DNA of 64,000 bases from Gangjinia marincola (GTDB lineage Bacteria > Bacteroidota > Bacteroidia > Flavobacteriales > Flavobacteriaceae): contig NZ_BAAAFG010000016.1 of assembly GCF_039523415.1 (NCBI RefSeq), positions 591,717-655,716 of the forward strand, read 5' to 3'. A program made the translations under genes and the position numbers. Numbering within the stretch: position 1 is the stretch's first letter; every line of letters begins with the position of its first letter. The notes below the pieces were generated by a model. The model was not told where the DNA came from. It saw only the letters and a program-made list of their open reading frames with translations, and made no database searches. This document shows, piece after piece, positions 8,353 through 16,305 of this stretch.

Positions 8353-9357
8353 TTAAAGTTTTGATATATTTTCCCGCTCTATTTTTGCTTCCTTAAAGTC
8401 TTCTCTTTCAGTCAAGGCTTTTTTAACCCATAATTCAGCTTGACTTTTAGCTCCATTTTTACGGTAAATTTGAGCCAAACGTAAATACGCCCATTCTTTC
8501 CCTACGCTATCTTGAAACGAATGTCGCTCAATGAATTCATTTAAGGCTGTGATCCCTGTTTCGGCATCTAAATTATATTCGGCCACAATGCGTCCAATTT
8601 GATAGTTGAGCTGATTGCGCTTGTGTTTTGTTTTGGCCGACAGCTTTGTCTCTAAAGATTTTTGAGCATTCCCACTTTTCTCGTAGTGCGTACTTAGTTT
8701 ATCGTAGGTATGCATAGAGCCACCAATTTCTACCGCCTTTTTATAGTGATATTCGGCATCTTTTTTTCGATCGTTTTGGTCTGCGATATATCCTTTGGCC
8801 AAATGCCCATCTACCTTAGACAACTCAGCTAATTCTTTGGCATAGATTAAGGCTTTTTCTTCTCCGCCTCCTAAGAGGTAAGGCAACTGAATGTAAAACT
8901 CAATCAATGCCCATCTTGCTTCAATATGACTTGGATCAAGTTTTGCGGCTTTTAAGAAAGACTCCTCGATATCGTCTACGTAAAATACAGCTTTTACTTT
9001 TGGCATCTCCTGCACGTGATACGCCAAAGCTCCCCCGTATCGGAATTGATAATCTGCATTGTTCGGAAAACGCTCTACTAAAAGTGTATAGTACTCTAAC
9101 GCACGCTCAAAATCTTTTTGAAACATCGCAATGTCTCCTAAATACATTTGTGTGCGCTCATCAGTAGGATTTGCCTTAAGATAGCTTTTTAGCAGTGGTT
9201 TTGCCTTGAGATATTCTTTTTGATGGTAAAGTTCTTCTGCTTGCTCAATATTAGTTTGAGAGAAAAGTAACGCAAAAGATAAAAAAAAGAAACACGACAG
9301 AAAAAAGATCTTTTTTGGATGATGTAATCTTCTGTATGCTTGAAATATGAATTCCAT
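8353..9357 (-). CDS. Exported tetratricopeptide-repeat protein
   Basis: A 334-residue protein. After a short basic head (residues 1-17) there is a hydrophobic segment (about 18-33, FFLSCFFFLSFALLF) that should be a signal peptide or anchor. The rest is a string of TPR-like helical pairs (AEELYHQKEYLKAKPLLKSY, ERALEYYTLLVERFPNN, DAEYHYKKAVEIGG, AYLRLAQIYRKNGAKSQAEL). It is probably a periplasmic scaffold; no specific partner is evident. It starts 24 bp after obg on the same strand and may be transcribed with it. Confidence 0.8.
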   Translation of the reverse strand: MEFIFQAYRRLHHPKKIFFLSCFFFLSFALLFSQTNIEQAEELYHQKEYLKAKPLLKSYLKANPTDERTQMYLGDIAMFQKDFERALEYYTLLVERFPNNADYQFRYGGALAYHVQEMPKVKAVFYVDDIEESFLKAAKLDPSHIEARWALIEFYIQLPYLLGGGEEKALIYAKELAELSKVDGHLAKGYIADQNDRKKDAEYHYKKAVEIGGSMHTYDKLSTHYEKSGNAQKSLETKLSAKTKHKRNQLNYQIGRIVAEYNLDAETGITALNEFIERHSFQDSVGKEWAYLRLAQIYRKNGAKSQAELWVKKALTEREDFKEAKIERENISKL

Positions 9358-9380
9358 CCTAATAAATACCGCGTAAATTT

Positions 9381-10424
9381 TTAGGAATTATAATTTTCTG
9401 ATGCCTTTTCATTATCTGTAACTTCTTGTATGGTAAGCATTTTCCAAAGCTCATCTTTTAATTCCGTTAGGCCTTGCTGTGCGACAGAAGAAATAAACAG
9501 ATAAGGTTGATCTAAGGTAGTATCTAATTCTTCTTTGAGCTCTGCTTTTAACTCATCATCCAGCATATCGCTTTTAGATATCGCCACCAGGCGTTCTTTA
9601 TCCAACATTTCAGGGTTGTAACGTCTTAGCTCATCGAGTAAAATATCGTATTGTTTTTTAATATCATCTGCATCTGCCGGAATCAAAAACAGCAACACCG
9701 AGTTACGTTCAATATGGCGTAAAAATCGATGACCTATTCCCTTTCCTTCTGCTGCACCTTCTATAATCCCGGGAATATCTGCTACCACAAAAGTTTGAAA
9801 ATCCCTGTATTTAACAATGCCTAGATTGGGTTTTAGCGTTGTAAACTCATAGTCTGCAATCTTAGGTTTGGCGGCGGTAATGACGGATAACAAGGTGGAC
9901 TTACCGGCATTTGGAAATCCTACCAAACCTACATCTGCCAAGATTTTAAGCTCAATAGTAATATCAATTTCTTCACCGGGAATACCGGGTTGAGCGTAAC
10001 GCGGAGTCTGATTCGTAGAGGATTTAAAGTGGGCGTTCCCTCTCCCCCCCTTTCCGCCTTTGGCGACAATAATCTCCTGACCGTCTTCAACAATTTCATA
10101 GATAATCTCCTGTGTTTCAGAGTCGCGAACTACGGTTCCCAATGGGACCTCAATGATTTGGTCTTCTCCATCTGCTCCTGTACTGGTTGAACCACTCCCG
10201 TCGCCTCCATTTTCGGCTTTGATATGACGTTTAAACTTTAAGTGATACAGCGTCCAAAGATTCTCACTACCTTTTAAGATGACGTGACCACCCCGACCTC
10301 CATCACCGCCGTCCGGTCCTCCCTTTGGGATATATTTTTCACGTCTTAAATGCGCAGAACCTTTACCCCCTTTTCCTGAAAAGAGGTGAAGTTTTACATA
10401 GTCTACAAAATTTCCTTCTGTCAT
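9381..10424 (-). CDS. obg: Obg/CgtA ribosome-associated GTPase
   Basis: A 347-residue Obg GTPase that binds the 50S subunit and is needed for late ribosome assembly. The glycine-rich Obg domain occupies about residues 1-160 (GKGGKGSAHLRREKYIPKGG). The G domain has G1 GFPNAGKST at 169-177, switch II DIPG at 216-219 and G4 as SKSD. The optional C-terminal OCT domain is absent, as is usual in Bacteroidota. A GC-rich hairpin (positions 10432-10447) sits 8 nt upstream of the ATG and would be in the 5' leader. It follows hpt-adk, separated by a repeat-rich 110-bp spacer. Confidence 0.96.
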   Translation of the reverse strand: MTEGNFVDYVKLHLFSGKGGKGSAHLRREKYIPKGGPDGGDGGRGGHVILKGSENLWTLYHLKFKRHIKAENGGDGSGSTSTGADGEDQIIEVPLGTVVRDSETQEIIYEIVEDGQEIIVAKGGKGGRGNAHFKSSTNQTPRYAQPGIPGEEIDITIELKILADVGLVGFPNAGKSTLLSVITAAKPKIADYEFTTLKPNLGIVKYRDFQTFVVADIPGIIEGAAEGKGIGHRFLRHIERNSVLLFLIPADADDIKKQYDILLDELRRYNPEMLDKERLVAISKSDMLDDELKAELKEELDTTLDQPYLFISSVAQQGLTELKDELWKMLTIQEVTDNEKASENYNS

Positions 10425-10431
10425 ATTTATC

Positions 10432-10447
10432 TTCCGCGAAAGCGGAA
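10432..10447. repeat. GC-rich hairpin TTCCGC-GAAA-GCGGAA
   Basis: A 6-bp stem with a GAAA loop on the plus strand. The first 13 bases are an exact copy of the dispersed motif TTCCGCGAAAGCG found also in rarA, the M3 peptidase gene and the SDR gene. On the minus strand it lies 8 nt before the obg start codon. Confidence 0.75.
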
Positions 10448-10497
10448 ATCTTTTTATCCTCTGCGATGGCAGGAATCTTATTCACTAAAATTTTACT

Positions 10498-10522
10498 GGT
10501 GGCTCAGCTTGTCGAAGCCACC
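10498..10522. repeat. REP-like inverted repeat in the obg/hpt-adk spacer
   Basis: GGTGGCT and AGCCACC form a 7-bp stem around an 11-nt loop containing CAGCTTGTCGA. Sequences of the type CTTCGACAAGCTGAG recur in many Bacteroidota intergenic regions (from memory). No T-run follows it on the minus strand. Confidence 0.5.
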
Positions 10523-10534
10523 TCTCAAATAAAT

Positions 10535-11641
10535 CTACAACTGATCAATCACAGTACTCAATCGATCTGTGATTTCTGAAATAGAGCCCACACCATTAAT
10601 ACCGTAATATTTGTCTTCTGCCTGATAATACTCTTTTAAAATAGCTGTTTCAGCGTAATACACTTTTATTCGATTACGAATCACTTCTTCGTTGGCATCA
10701 TCTGCTCGCCCAGAAGATTTTCCACGTTCCAATAAACGCTCTACCAAAACTTCATCATCAACTTCTAGCGCAATCATGGCTTTCACTTCGGTTCCCATAC
10801 TATTCAGCAATTCAGCTAAGGCCTTAGCTTGCGCTTTAGTTCTGGGAAATCCGTCAAAAATAAATCCTTTTGCTTCCGGATTTTTCTCCACTTCTGCCCG
10901 TAGCATATCAATAGTCACACCGTCTGGAACCAACATCCCTTTATCGATGTAAGACTTTGCGGTCATTCCCAGGCTTGTTTGGTTTTTTATATTATATCTA
11001 AAAACGTCACCCGTTGAAATGTGAATCAAATCGTAGTTACGTTTTAAAATTTCGGCCTGTGTTCCCTTACCGGCTCCCGGAGGGCCAAAAAGCACCAAAT
11101 TAGTCATGTCTTGTGTTGATGTTAATTTATAAATATGGTTTAAGTTTCGGCCCAGCCCTTTATAGTCCAGTCCAAAACCTACAATAAAATCATTTGTGAT
11201 TTCTAATCCAATATAATCGACAGGATATGTTTTTTGATAGGCCTCAGGCTTATAAAATAAAGAAGCAATCTTGATTTGCTTCACGCCCTCTTTTTCTAAA
11301 ATGGCGATAATGGCCTCAATGGTATTGCCGGTATCCACAATATCTTCTACGATCACTACTGTTCTAGCTTTCAAATTGGGTTCTGCCCCCATCACCGTAG
11401 AGATATCCTCTCGCTGCGTCAATCCATCATAAGATGCGACCTTTATAAAACTCAGTTCACACGCCCCTTTAAAACGTTTCACCAATTCTGCCGAAAATAA
11501 AAACGCACCATTAAGCACAGTTAAAAATACAGGTCGAGTATCCTTAAGGTCTTTGTTCAATTGCGCAGAAACCTTGCTAATCGCTTTTTCTATTTCGTGC
11601 TCATCAATGAACTTTTCAAAGGTTAAATCGTGTAATTTCAT
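10535..11641 (-). CDS. adk: Hypoxanthine phosphoribosyltransferase - adenylate kinase fusion
   Basis: A 368-residue bifunctional protein. Residues 1-177 are a complete type I HPRT: the PRPP-binding motif is VVIVEDIVDTGNT near 95-107, and KVASYDG is the family's flexible-loop segment. Residues 179-368 are a full short-form adenylate kinase: P-loop GPPGAGKGT at 186-194, the FDGFPRTKAQA AMP-binding segment near 263-273, and the GRADD lid motif. The fusion joins purine salvage (hypoxanthine or guanine to IMP or GMP) with AMP/ADP balance. The junction Met179 would be a normal Adk start, so the fusion looks like loss of a stop between adjacent genes. The same architecture is common in Flavobacteriaceae, which argues against a sequencing error. 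Confidence 0.95.
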   Translation of the reverse strand: MKLHDLTFEKFIDEHEIEKAISKVSAQLNKDLKDTRPVFLTVLNGAFLFSAELVKRFKGACELSFIKVASYDGLTQREDISTVMGAEPNLKARTVVIVEDIVDTGNTIEAIIAILEKEGVKQIKIASLFYKPEAYQKTYPVDYIGLEITNDFIVGFGLDYKGLGRNLNHIYKLTSTQDMTNLVLFGPPGAGKGTQAEILKRNYDLIHISTGDVFRYNIKNQTSLGMTAKSYIDKGMLVPDGVTIDMLRAEVEKNPEAKGFIFDGFPRTKAQAKALAELLNSMGTEVKAMIALEVDDEVLVERLLERGKSSGRADDANEEVIRNRIKVYYAETAILKEYYQAEDKYYGINGVGSISEITDRLSTVIDQL

Positions 11642-11660
11642 CTAAAACTGTACTAAGGGG

Positions 11661-11668
11661 CAAAGATA
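11661..11668 (-). promoter_or_regulatory. Putative -7 box (TATCTTTG) for hpt-adk
   Basis: On the minus strand TATCTTTG matches TAnnTTTG and is 19 bp upstream of the hpt-adk ATG. The -33 region shows only TTTC about 17 bp further upstream, so the -33 element is weak. Confidence 0.5.
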
Positions 11669-11746
11669 CATATTCAAAAGCTTAGAAACGATCTTATCAG
11701 TCCAATCCTGTAAAAAGCCTATTTTTACCTCATCAAATTCAATTTC

Positions 11747-12892
11747 ATGCATTCGTATTTTTCTTCAGATTTTAAACTCGGTATTCTAGGCGGTGGTCAA
11801 TTGGGCAAAATGATGTTGTATGACACGCGCAAATACGACATCCAGACCTACGTACTCGATCCCAGCGCAGACGCTCCATCACGCATTGCTTGTAATCATT
11901 TTGAGCAAGGCGATTTAATGGACTACGACACTGTGCTTAAATTTGGACAAAAAGTAGATGTGCTCACCTTTGAGATCGAACTGGTGAATGTAGACGCATT
12001 AGAACATTTAGAAAAGGAAGGTAAAAAGGTATATCCCTCGTCTTCGACATTACGCGTTATTCAAGATAAAGCGCGACAAAAGAACTTCTATCAAAATCAT
12101 GATATTCCAACAGCCTCTGGGACCTATTTCGCTTCCGCGGAAGCAATCCAACACGCTTCTCATTCTTACCCTTTTGTTTGGAAAAGCACTACAGGTGGGT
12201 ATGATGGTAAAGGAGTAATGATCATTAAATCTGATGCTGATCTGCATAATATCCCAAATGTACCCTGTATAGCCGAAGAAATGATCCCTTTCAAACACGA
12301 ATTGGCCGTTATCGTTGCCCGAAACCCTAGCGGAGAAATCAAAACCTATCCTGTGGTAGAAATGGAATTTCACCCCGAAGCCAATCAGGTAGAATATGTG
12401 ATCTGCCCAGCCAGAATTGACGATAAAGTCGCTCAAAAAGCCCGAAGCGTCGCCATGAAGGTTTCTGAAAAACTTCAACATGTAGGTTTACTTGCCGTAG
12501 AATTATTCCAAACTCACGATGATGAGATTCTAGTCAATGAAGTTGCACCACGCCCTCACAATAGTGGCCATTATAGCATTGAAGGGAGCATTACTAATCA
12601 ATTCGAACAACATATTCGCGCTATTCTTGATTTACCGCTGGGAGAAACAGCCAGCAAAATAGGAGCAATTATGGTAAACCTGGTAGGAGCTGAAGATCAT
12701 ACCGGCGATGTACATTATAGAAACATTGAAGAGATTATGCGCTTAGAAGGCGTGACTCCTCATATCTACGGTAAACGCCAAACAAGACCCTTTAGAAAAA
12801 TGGGACATGTTACTATCGTTAATAAAGACATTAATAAGGCAAGATCTATTGCCGAAAAAGTAAAAGAAACCATCAAAGTAGTCGCTAAGTAA
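11747..12892 (+). CDS. purK: 5-(carboxyamino)imidazole ribonucleotide synthase PurK
   Basis: A 381-residue ATP-grasp enzyme that carboxylates AIR to N5-CAIR using ATP and bicarbonate. It shows the N-terminal GILGGGQLGKMM nucleotide-type motif, the lysine-containing KSTTGGYDGKGV loop near 146-156, VAEEMIPF-type strand (CIAEEMIPF), and the catalytic EVAPRPHNSGHYSIE motif near 265. The next step is PurE, encoded 540 bp downstream. An internal GCTTCCGCGGAAGC palindrome (12131-12144) resembles the dispersed motif. The gap to the following GNAT gene is 3 bp, so they are co-transcribed. Confidence 0.96.
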   Translation: MHSYFSSDFKLGILGGGQLGKMMLYDTRKYDIQTYVLDPSADAPSRIACNHFEQGDLMDYDTVLKFGQKVDVLTFEIELVNVDALEHLEKEGKKVYPSSSTLRVIQDKARQKNFYQNHDIPTASGTYFASAEAIQHASHSYPFVWKSTTGGYDGKGVMIIKSDADLHNIPNVPCIAEEMIPFKHELAVIVARNPSGEIKTYPVVEMEFHPEANQVEYVICPARIDDKVAQKARSVAMKVSEKLQHVGLLAVELFQTHDDEILVNEVAPRPHNSGHYSIEGSITNQFEQHIRAILDLPLGETASKIGAIMVNLVGAEDHTGDVHYRNIEEIMRLEGVTPHIYGKRQTRPFRKMGHVTIVNKDINKARSIAEKVKETIKVVAK

Positions 12893-12895
12893 GGT

Positions 12896-13348
12896 ATGAT
12901 ACGGCTGATTAAAACAACTAGCGATCATCCAGATTTTATTGGGTTGGTCAGCCAATTAGATGCTTACCTAAAAGTAACCGATGGTGATGAACACGAGTTC
13001 TACAATCAGTTCAACGGCAGGGATCAATTAAAGCATGTAATCTTAGCCTATAGTGATGAACAACCAATAGGCTGCGGAGCATTCAAAGGATTTGATACAA
13101 ACAGTATAGAAATTAAACGCATGTTCGTTACCCCTAATCTTCGTAATCAGGGAGTTGCAGCTGCTGTATTAACAGCTTTAGAAAAATGGGCAAAAGAGAT
13201 TTCCTATACGCGTGCTGTGTTAGAAACAGGAAAGCGTCAAACAGAGGCAATTCACTTTTACCAAAAAAATGGCTACTCACAAATTCCTAATTACGGGCAG
13301 TATAAAGGAATGGAAAATAGTATGTGCTTTGAGAAACTAATCCCGTAA
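12896..13348 (+). CDS. GNAT family N-acetyltransferase
   Basis: A 150-residue acetyltransferase. The core acetyl-CoA motif is IKRMFVTPNLRNQGVAAAVL near 74-93 (R/Q-x-x-G-x-A form), preceded by a beta strand pair (IGCGAFKGFD) and followed by AVLETGKRQTEAIHFYQKNGY, typical of small GNAT enzymes. The substrate is not predictable. It follows purK by 3 bp and is separated from purE by a putative promoter. Confidence 0.85.
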   Translation: MIRLIKTTSDHPDFIGLVSQLDAYLKVTDGDEHEFYNQFNGRDQLKHVILAYSDEQPIGCGAFKGFDTNSIEIKRMFVTPNLRNQGVAAAVLTALEKWAKEISYTRAVLETGKRQTEAIHFYQKNGYSQIPNYGQYKGMENSMCFEKLIP

Positions 13349-13407
13349 TACTTCCCGCATTTTCTAGCTTTAGTAAACCCTTTTTTCTTAAAGCGCATTA
13401 GAAAGTT

Positions 13408-13415
13408 TATCTTTG
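13408..13415 (+). promoter_or_regulatory. Putative -7 box (TATCTTTG) for purE
   Basis: TATCTTTG lies 20 bp before the purE ATG and matches TAnnTTTG. No TTG sits at the -33 distance. It suggests purE can be transcribed separately from purK-GNAT. Confidence 0.45.
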
Positions 13416-13435
13416 TAATCCTTAAATATACACCT

Positions 13436-13939
13436 ATGCCAAAAGTAGCCGTAATTATGGGTAGCACTAGTGACCTACCTGTCATGCAAGATGCCATTGA
13501 TATCTTAAAAGAACTCTCTGTTGAAGTAGATGTAGATATAGTTTCTGCGCATCGTACGCCGGAGAAAATGGTAGATTTTGGTAAGAATGCGCATAAAAAT
13601 GGCTATCATGTCATCATTGCAGGTGCCGGTGGAGCCGCTCACTTGCCGGGGATGGTTGCTTCCCTTTCTCCCCTTCCTGTAATTGGCGTACCGGTAAAGT
13701 CGAGCAATTCAATCGATGGTTGGGATTCTGTCCTTTCTATTTTGCAAATGCCAGGCGGAGTCCCGGTTGCAACCGTAGCACTTAATGGAGCTAAAAATGC
13801 GGGAATCCTGGCCGCCCAAATTCTGGGCAGTCAAAATTCAGAAATTCAAGAGCGGATTATTGCCTATAAGGAGTCCTTAAAACAGAAAGTAATTGAAGGC
13901 GCTAAACATCTAAATAAACCAAGTTTAGGATACAAATAA
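13436..13939 (+). CDS. purE: 5-(carboxyamino)imidazole ribonucleotide mutase PurE
   Basis: A 167-residue class I PurE that moves the carboxylate of N5-CAIR to give CAIR. The substrate loop MGSTSDLPVM starts at residue 8, SAHRTPE (with the catalytic His) lies near 39-45, and GAGGAAHLPGM and GVPVKS complete the octamer active-site set. Length is standard. It works directly after PurK, which is encoded just upstream. Confidence 0.96.
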   Translation: MPKVAVIMGSTSDLPVMQDAIDILKELSVEVDVDIVSAHRTPEKMVDFGKNAHKNGYHVIIAGAGGAAHLPGMVASLSPLPVIGVPVKSSNSIDGWDSVLSILQMPGGVPVATVALNGAKNAGILAAQILGSQNSEIQERIIAYKESLKQKVIEGAKHLNKPSLGYK

Positions 13940-14005
13940 AAAAAGAAGTCGAAGATTTCACACTGTCATTTAAACGAACAAATTACACAGCTGATTTTTT
14001 AATCA

Positions 14006-16033
14006 ATGAAAGATAATCCCCTACTCCAACCTTTTAACGAAGCTCCATTTGAGCAAATCAAAACCGATCATTTTAAACCTGCGATAGAACAAGCGATAAA
14101 AGCTGCTAAGGCAGAAATTGAAACCATCACCAGTTCTACCGAAGCTACTACATTTCAAAATGTGATTGAAGCCTTAGAATTTTCAGGAGAGCAATTGGAT
14201 CGCATCACCTCTATCTTTTTTAACCTCAATAGTGCAGAAACCAATGAAGATATTCAGCGAATTGCGCAAGAAGTTTCCCCCTGGTTAACCGATTTTAAAA
14301 ATGATTTGCTGCTTAATGAAACGCTATTTAAAAAGGTTGATGCTGTTTTTCAGCAACAAAAAGAGTTAGATCTTACTTCTGAACAGCAGATGTTGCTGGA
14401 CAAAAAATACAAGGCTTTTGTTCGTAATGGGGCTAATCTTTCTCATGAAGACAAAGACGCTTTACGTGAAATCGACAAGCAACTTTCTAAATTATCGCTG
14501 ACGTTTGGGGAACATGTGTTGGCAGAAACAAATCGCTATGAACTCCACATCACTGATGAAGCTAAACTTAGCGGCCTCCCCGAAGGTACTAAAGAAGCGG
14601 CCGCTCAATTGGCGAAAAGTAAAGACAAAGAAGGTTGGATATTTACGCTGGACTATCCCAGCTATGTTCCATTTATGAAATACGCCGATAACCGGGAACT
14701 ACGCAAAGAACTTTCTATTGCTTTTGGAGCAAAGGGGTTTCATGGCGACGAGTTAGACAATCAGGAAATCGTACTAGAAATCACATCTTTACGTCATCAA
14801 AGAGCCAATTTGCTTGGTTTTGATACGCACGCTGATTTTGTTTTGGCAGAACGAATGGCCAAAAGTCCGCAGGGAGTGCAGAACTTTTTGCTTGACCTGC
14901 TTCAAAAAGCGAAGCCCGCTGCAATAAGAGAATTTAATGAGCTTACTGATTTTGCGAAAGAATTGGATCAACTCCCATTTTTAGAAAAATGGGATGGCGC
15001 CTATTATGCTGAAAAGCTTAAGAAAAAACGGTTCAATCTGGATGATGAAGCGCTCAAACCTTATTTTAGATTAGAAAACGTCATCAACGGAGTATTTACC
15101 GTAGCTCAAAAACTATTTGGTTTGACGTTTAAACAAGTTGATAATATCGAAGTCTATCATAAAGAGGTAAAAACCTATCATGTGCTTGATGCAGAAGGTG
15201 AATTTGTCTCGTTATTTTACGCAGACTTCCACCCACGTCCTGGTAAACGGGGTGGTGCCTGGATGACTTCATACAAACCTCAATCCATACGTGACGGTAA
15301 CAACGATCGCCCACATGTTTCGATCGTTTGTAATTTTACCAAACCCACAGCAAGCAAACCCTCTTTACTTACATTTAATGAAGTTACCACGCTGTTTCAT
15401 GAATTTGGGCATGCGCTGCATGGCATGCTGGCAAACACCACCTACCCTAGCCTCTCTGGCACATCGGTGTATTGGGATTTTGTAGAGTTACCCAGCCAAA
15501 TGTTAGAAAACTGGTGTTATGAACCAGAAGCCTTAGCGCTCTTCGCCACCCATTACGAAACCGGAGAAGTGATCCCAACAGAATATGTTGAAAAAATCAA
15601 GGCATCATGCAATTTTCATGAAGGCATGCAAACCTTGCGTCAGCTGAGCTTTGGGATGCTAGACATGGCATGGCATGGTGAGGATCCCGGTGAAGTAACC
15701 AATGTTAAAGAGCATGAGAATAGCGCCTTTGAGCAAACTAAGCTGTATCCAGATGTCAACGAAAATTGCATGAGCACCTCATTTGCACATATTTTTCAAG
15801 GTGGCTATTCTGCGGGTTATTACAGCTACAAATGGGCAGAAGTATTGGATGCTGATGCGTTTGCCTATTTTCAGGAAGAAGGGATTTTTAATACAGAAGT
15901 TTCGCGAAAGTTTAAAGATTTTGTGCTTTCACAAGGCGGCACTGTAGATCCAATGGAATTGTATGTTCGCTTTCGCGGAAGAAAACCAGATCCCAATGCA
16001 CTGTTGAAGAGAGCGGGATTACTGCCGGGATGA
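14006..16033 (+). CDS. M3 family oligopeptidase (Dcp/OpdA-like)
   Basis: A 675-residue zinc metallopeptidase of the thimet oligopeptidase family. The HExxH motif is HEFGH at 465-469 in TLFHEFGHALHG, and the third zinc ligand should be the Glu in the following WDFVELPSQ segment. The protein lacks a signal peptide, so it probably degrades peptides in the cytoplasm. Dipeptidyl carboxypeptidase and oligopeptidase A are not separated by what I can see. The C-terminal codons include an exact reverse copy of the dispersed 13-mer (15968-15980), read as RFRGR. It follows purE by 66 bp without an obvious promoter. Confidence 0.93.
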   Translation: MKDNPLLQPFNEAPFEQIKTDHFKPAIEQAIKAAKAEIETITSSTEATTFQNVIEALEFSGEQLDRITSIFFNLNSAETNEDIQRIAQEVSPWLTDFKNDLLLNETLFKKVDAVFQQQKELDLTSEQQMLLDKKYKAFVRNGANLSHEDKDALREIDKQLSKLSLTFGEHVLAETNRYELHITDEAKLSGLPEGTKEAAAQLAKSKDKEGWIFTLDYPSYVPFMKYADNRELRKELSIAFGAKGFHGDELDNQEIVLEITSLRHQRANLLGFDTHADFVLAERMAKSPQGVQNFLLDLLQKAKPAAIREFNELTDFAKELDQLPFLEKWDGAYYAEKLKKKRFNLDDEALKPYFRLENVINGVFTVAQKLFGLTFKQVDNIEVYHKEVKTYHVLDAEGEFVSLFYADFHPRPGKRGGAWMTSYKPQSIRDGNNDRPHVSIVCNFTKPTASKPSLLTFNEVTTLFHEFGHALHGMLANTTYPSLSGTSVYWDFVELPSQMLENWCYEPEALALFATHYETGEVIPTEYVEKIKASCNFHEGMQTLRQLSFGMLDMAWHGEDPGEVTNVKEHENSAFEQTKLYPDVNENCMSTSFAHIFQGGYSAGYYSYKWAEVLDADAFAYFQEEGIFNTEVSRKFKDFVLSQGGTVDPMELYVRFRGRKPDPNALLKRAGLLPG

Positions 16034-16148
16034 TAAATTCCCACTTAGATAGGAATCTTATCTATATTTCGAGTCACTAAACTAATCTGTTTCACAAAGC
16101 TGCGCAAAGAAGCACGAAGCTTCACAAAGTCATTATCATTTTACGATC

Positions 16149-16298
16149 TGTCATTCCTGCGTCCGCGTGTCGCCGAAGCTTCTCGGCCTTCGTAGCTTTG
16201 CTACTATGGCGAATGAGGCTAGCGGAGGAGCAAGGCAGGAATGTATTTGATTTATAGAGACCATTACTATTGAGATTCCTGCCTGCGCAGGAATGACA
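16149..16298. repeat. 150-bp element with 13-bp terminal inverted repeats
   Basis: TGTCATTCCTGCG at 16149-16161 and its exact reverse complement CGCAGGAATGACA at 16286-16298 bound the element. An internal hairpin lies at the right end (ATTCCTG ... CAGGAAT), and a GC-rich middle with CGAAGCTTC and TCGGCC contrasts with the AT-rich flanks. I see no coding potential and no clear target duplication. It looks like a non-autonomous repeat (MITE or REP/BIME type). Just upstream, TTCACAAAG is repeated directly near 16090 and 16120. Confidence 0.65.
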
Positions 16299-16305
16299 AA
16301 ATCAC

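Noticed and set aside
10535..11641. Assembly or frameshift artefact joining hpt and adk
   Set aside because: Both domains are intact in one continuous frame and the same fusion is known in related Flavobacteriaceae.
12050..12481. 143-residue minus-strand frame inside purK
   Set aside because: It is antisense to a complete purK with all motifs, and has no promoter or conserved motif.
16034..16080. Terminator after the M3 peptidase gene (TAGATA/TATCTA hairpin)
   Set aside because: The stem is only 6 bp of A-T-rich pairs with a poor T-run, too weak to call.
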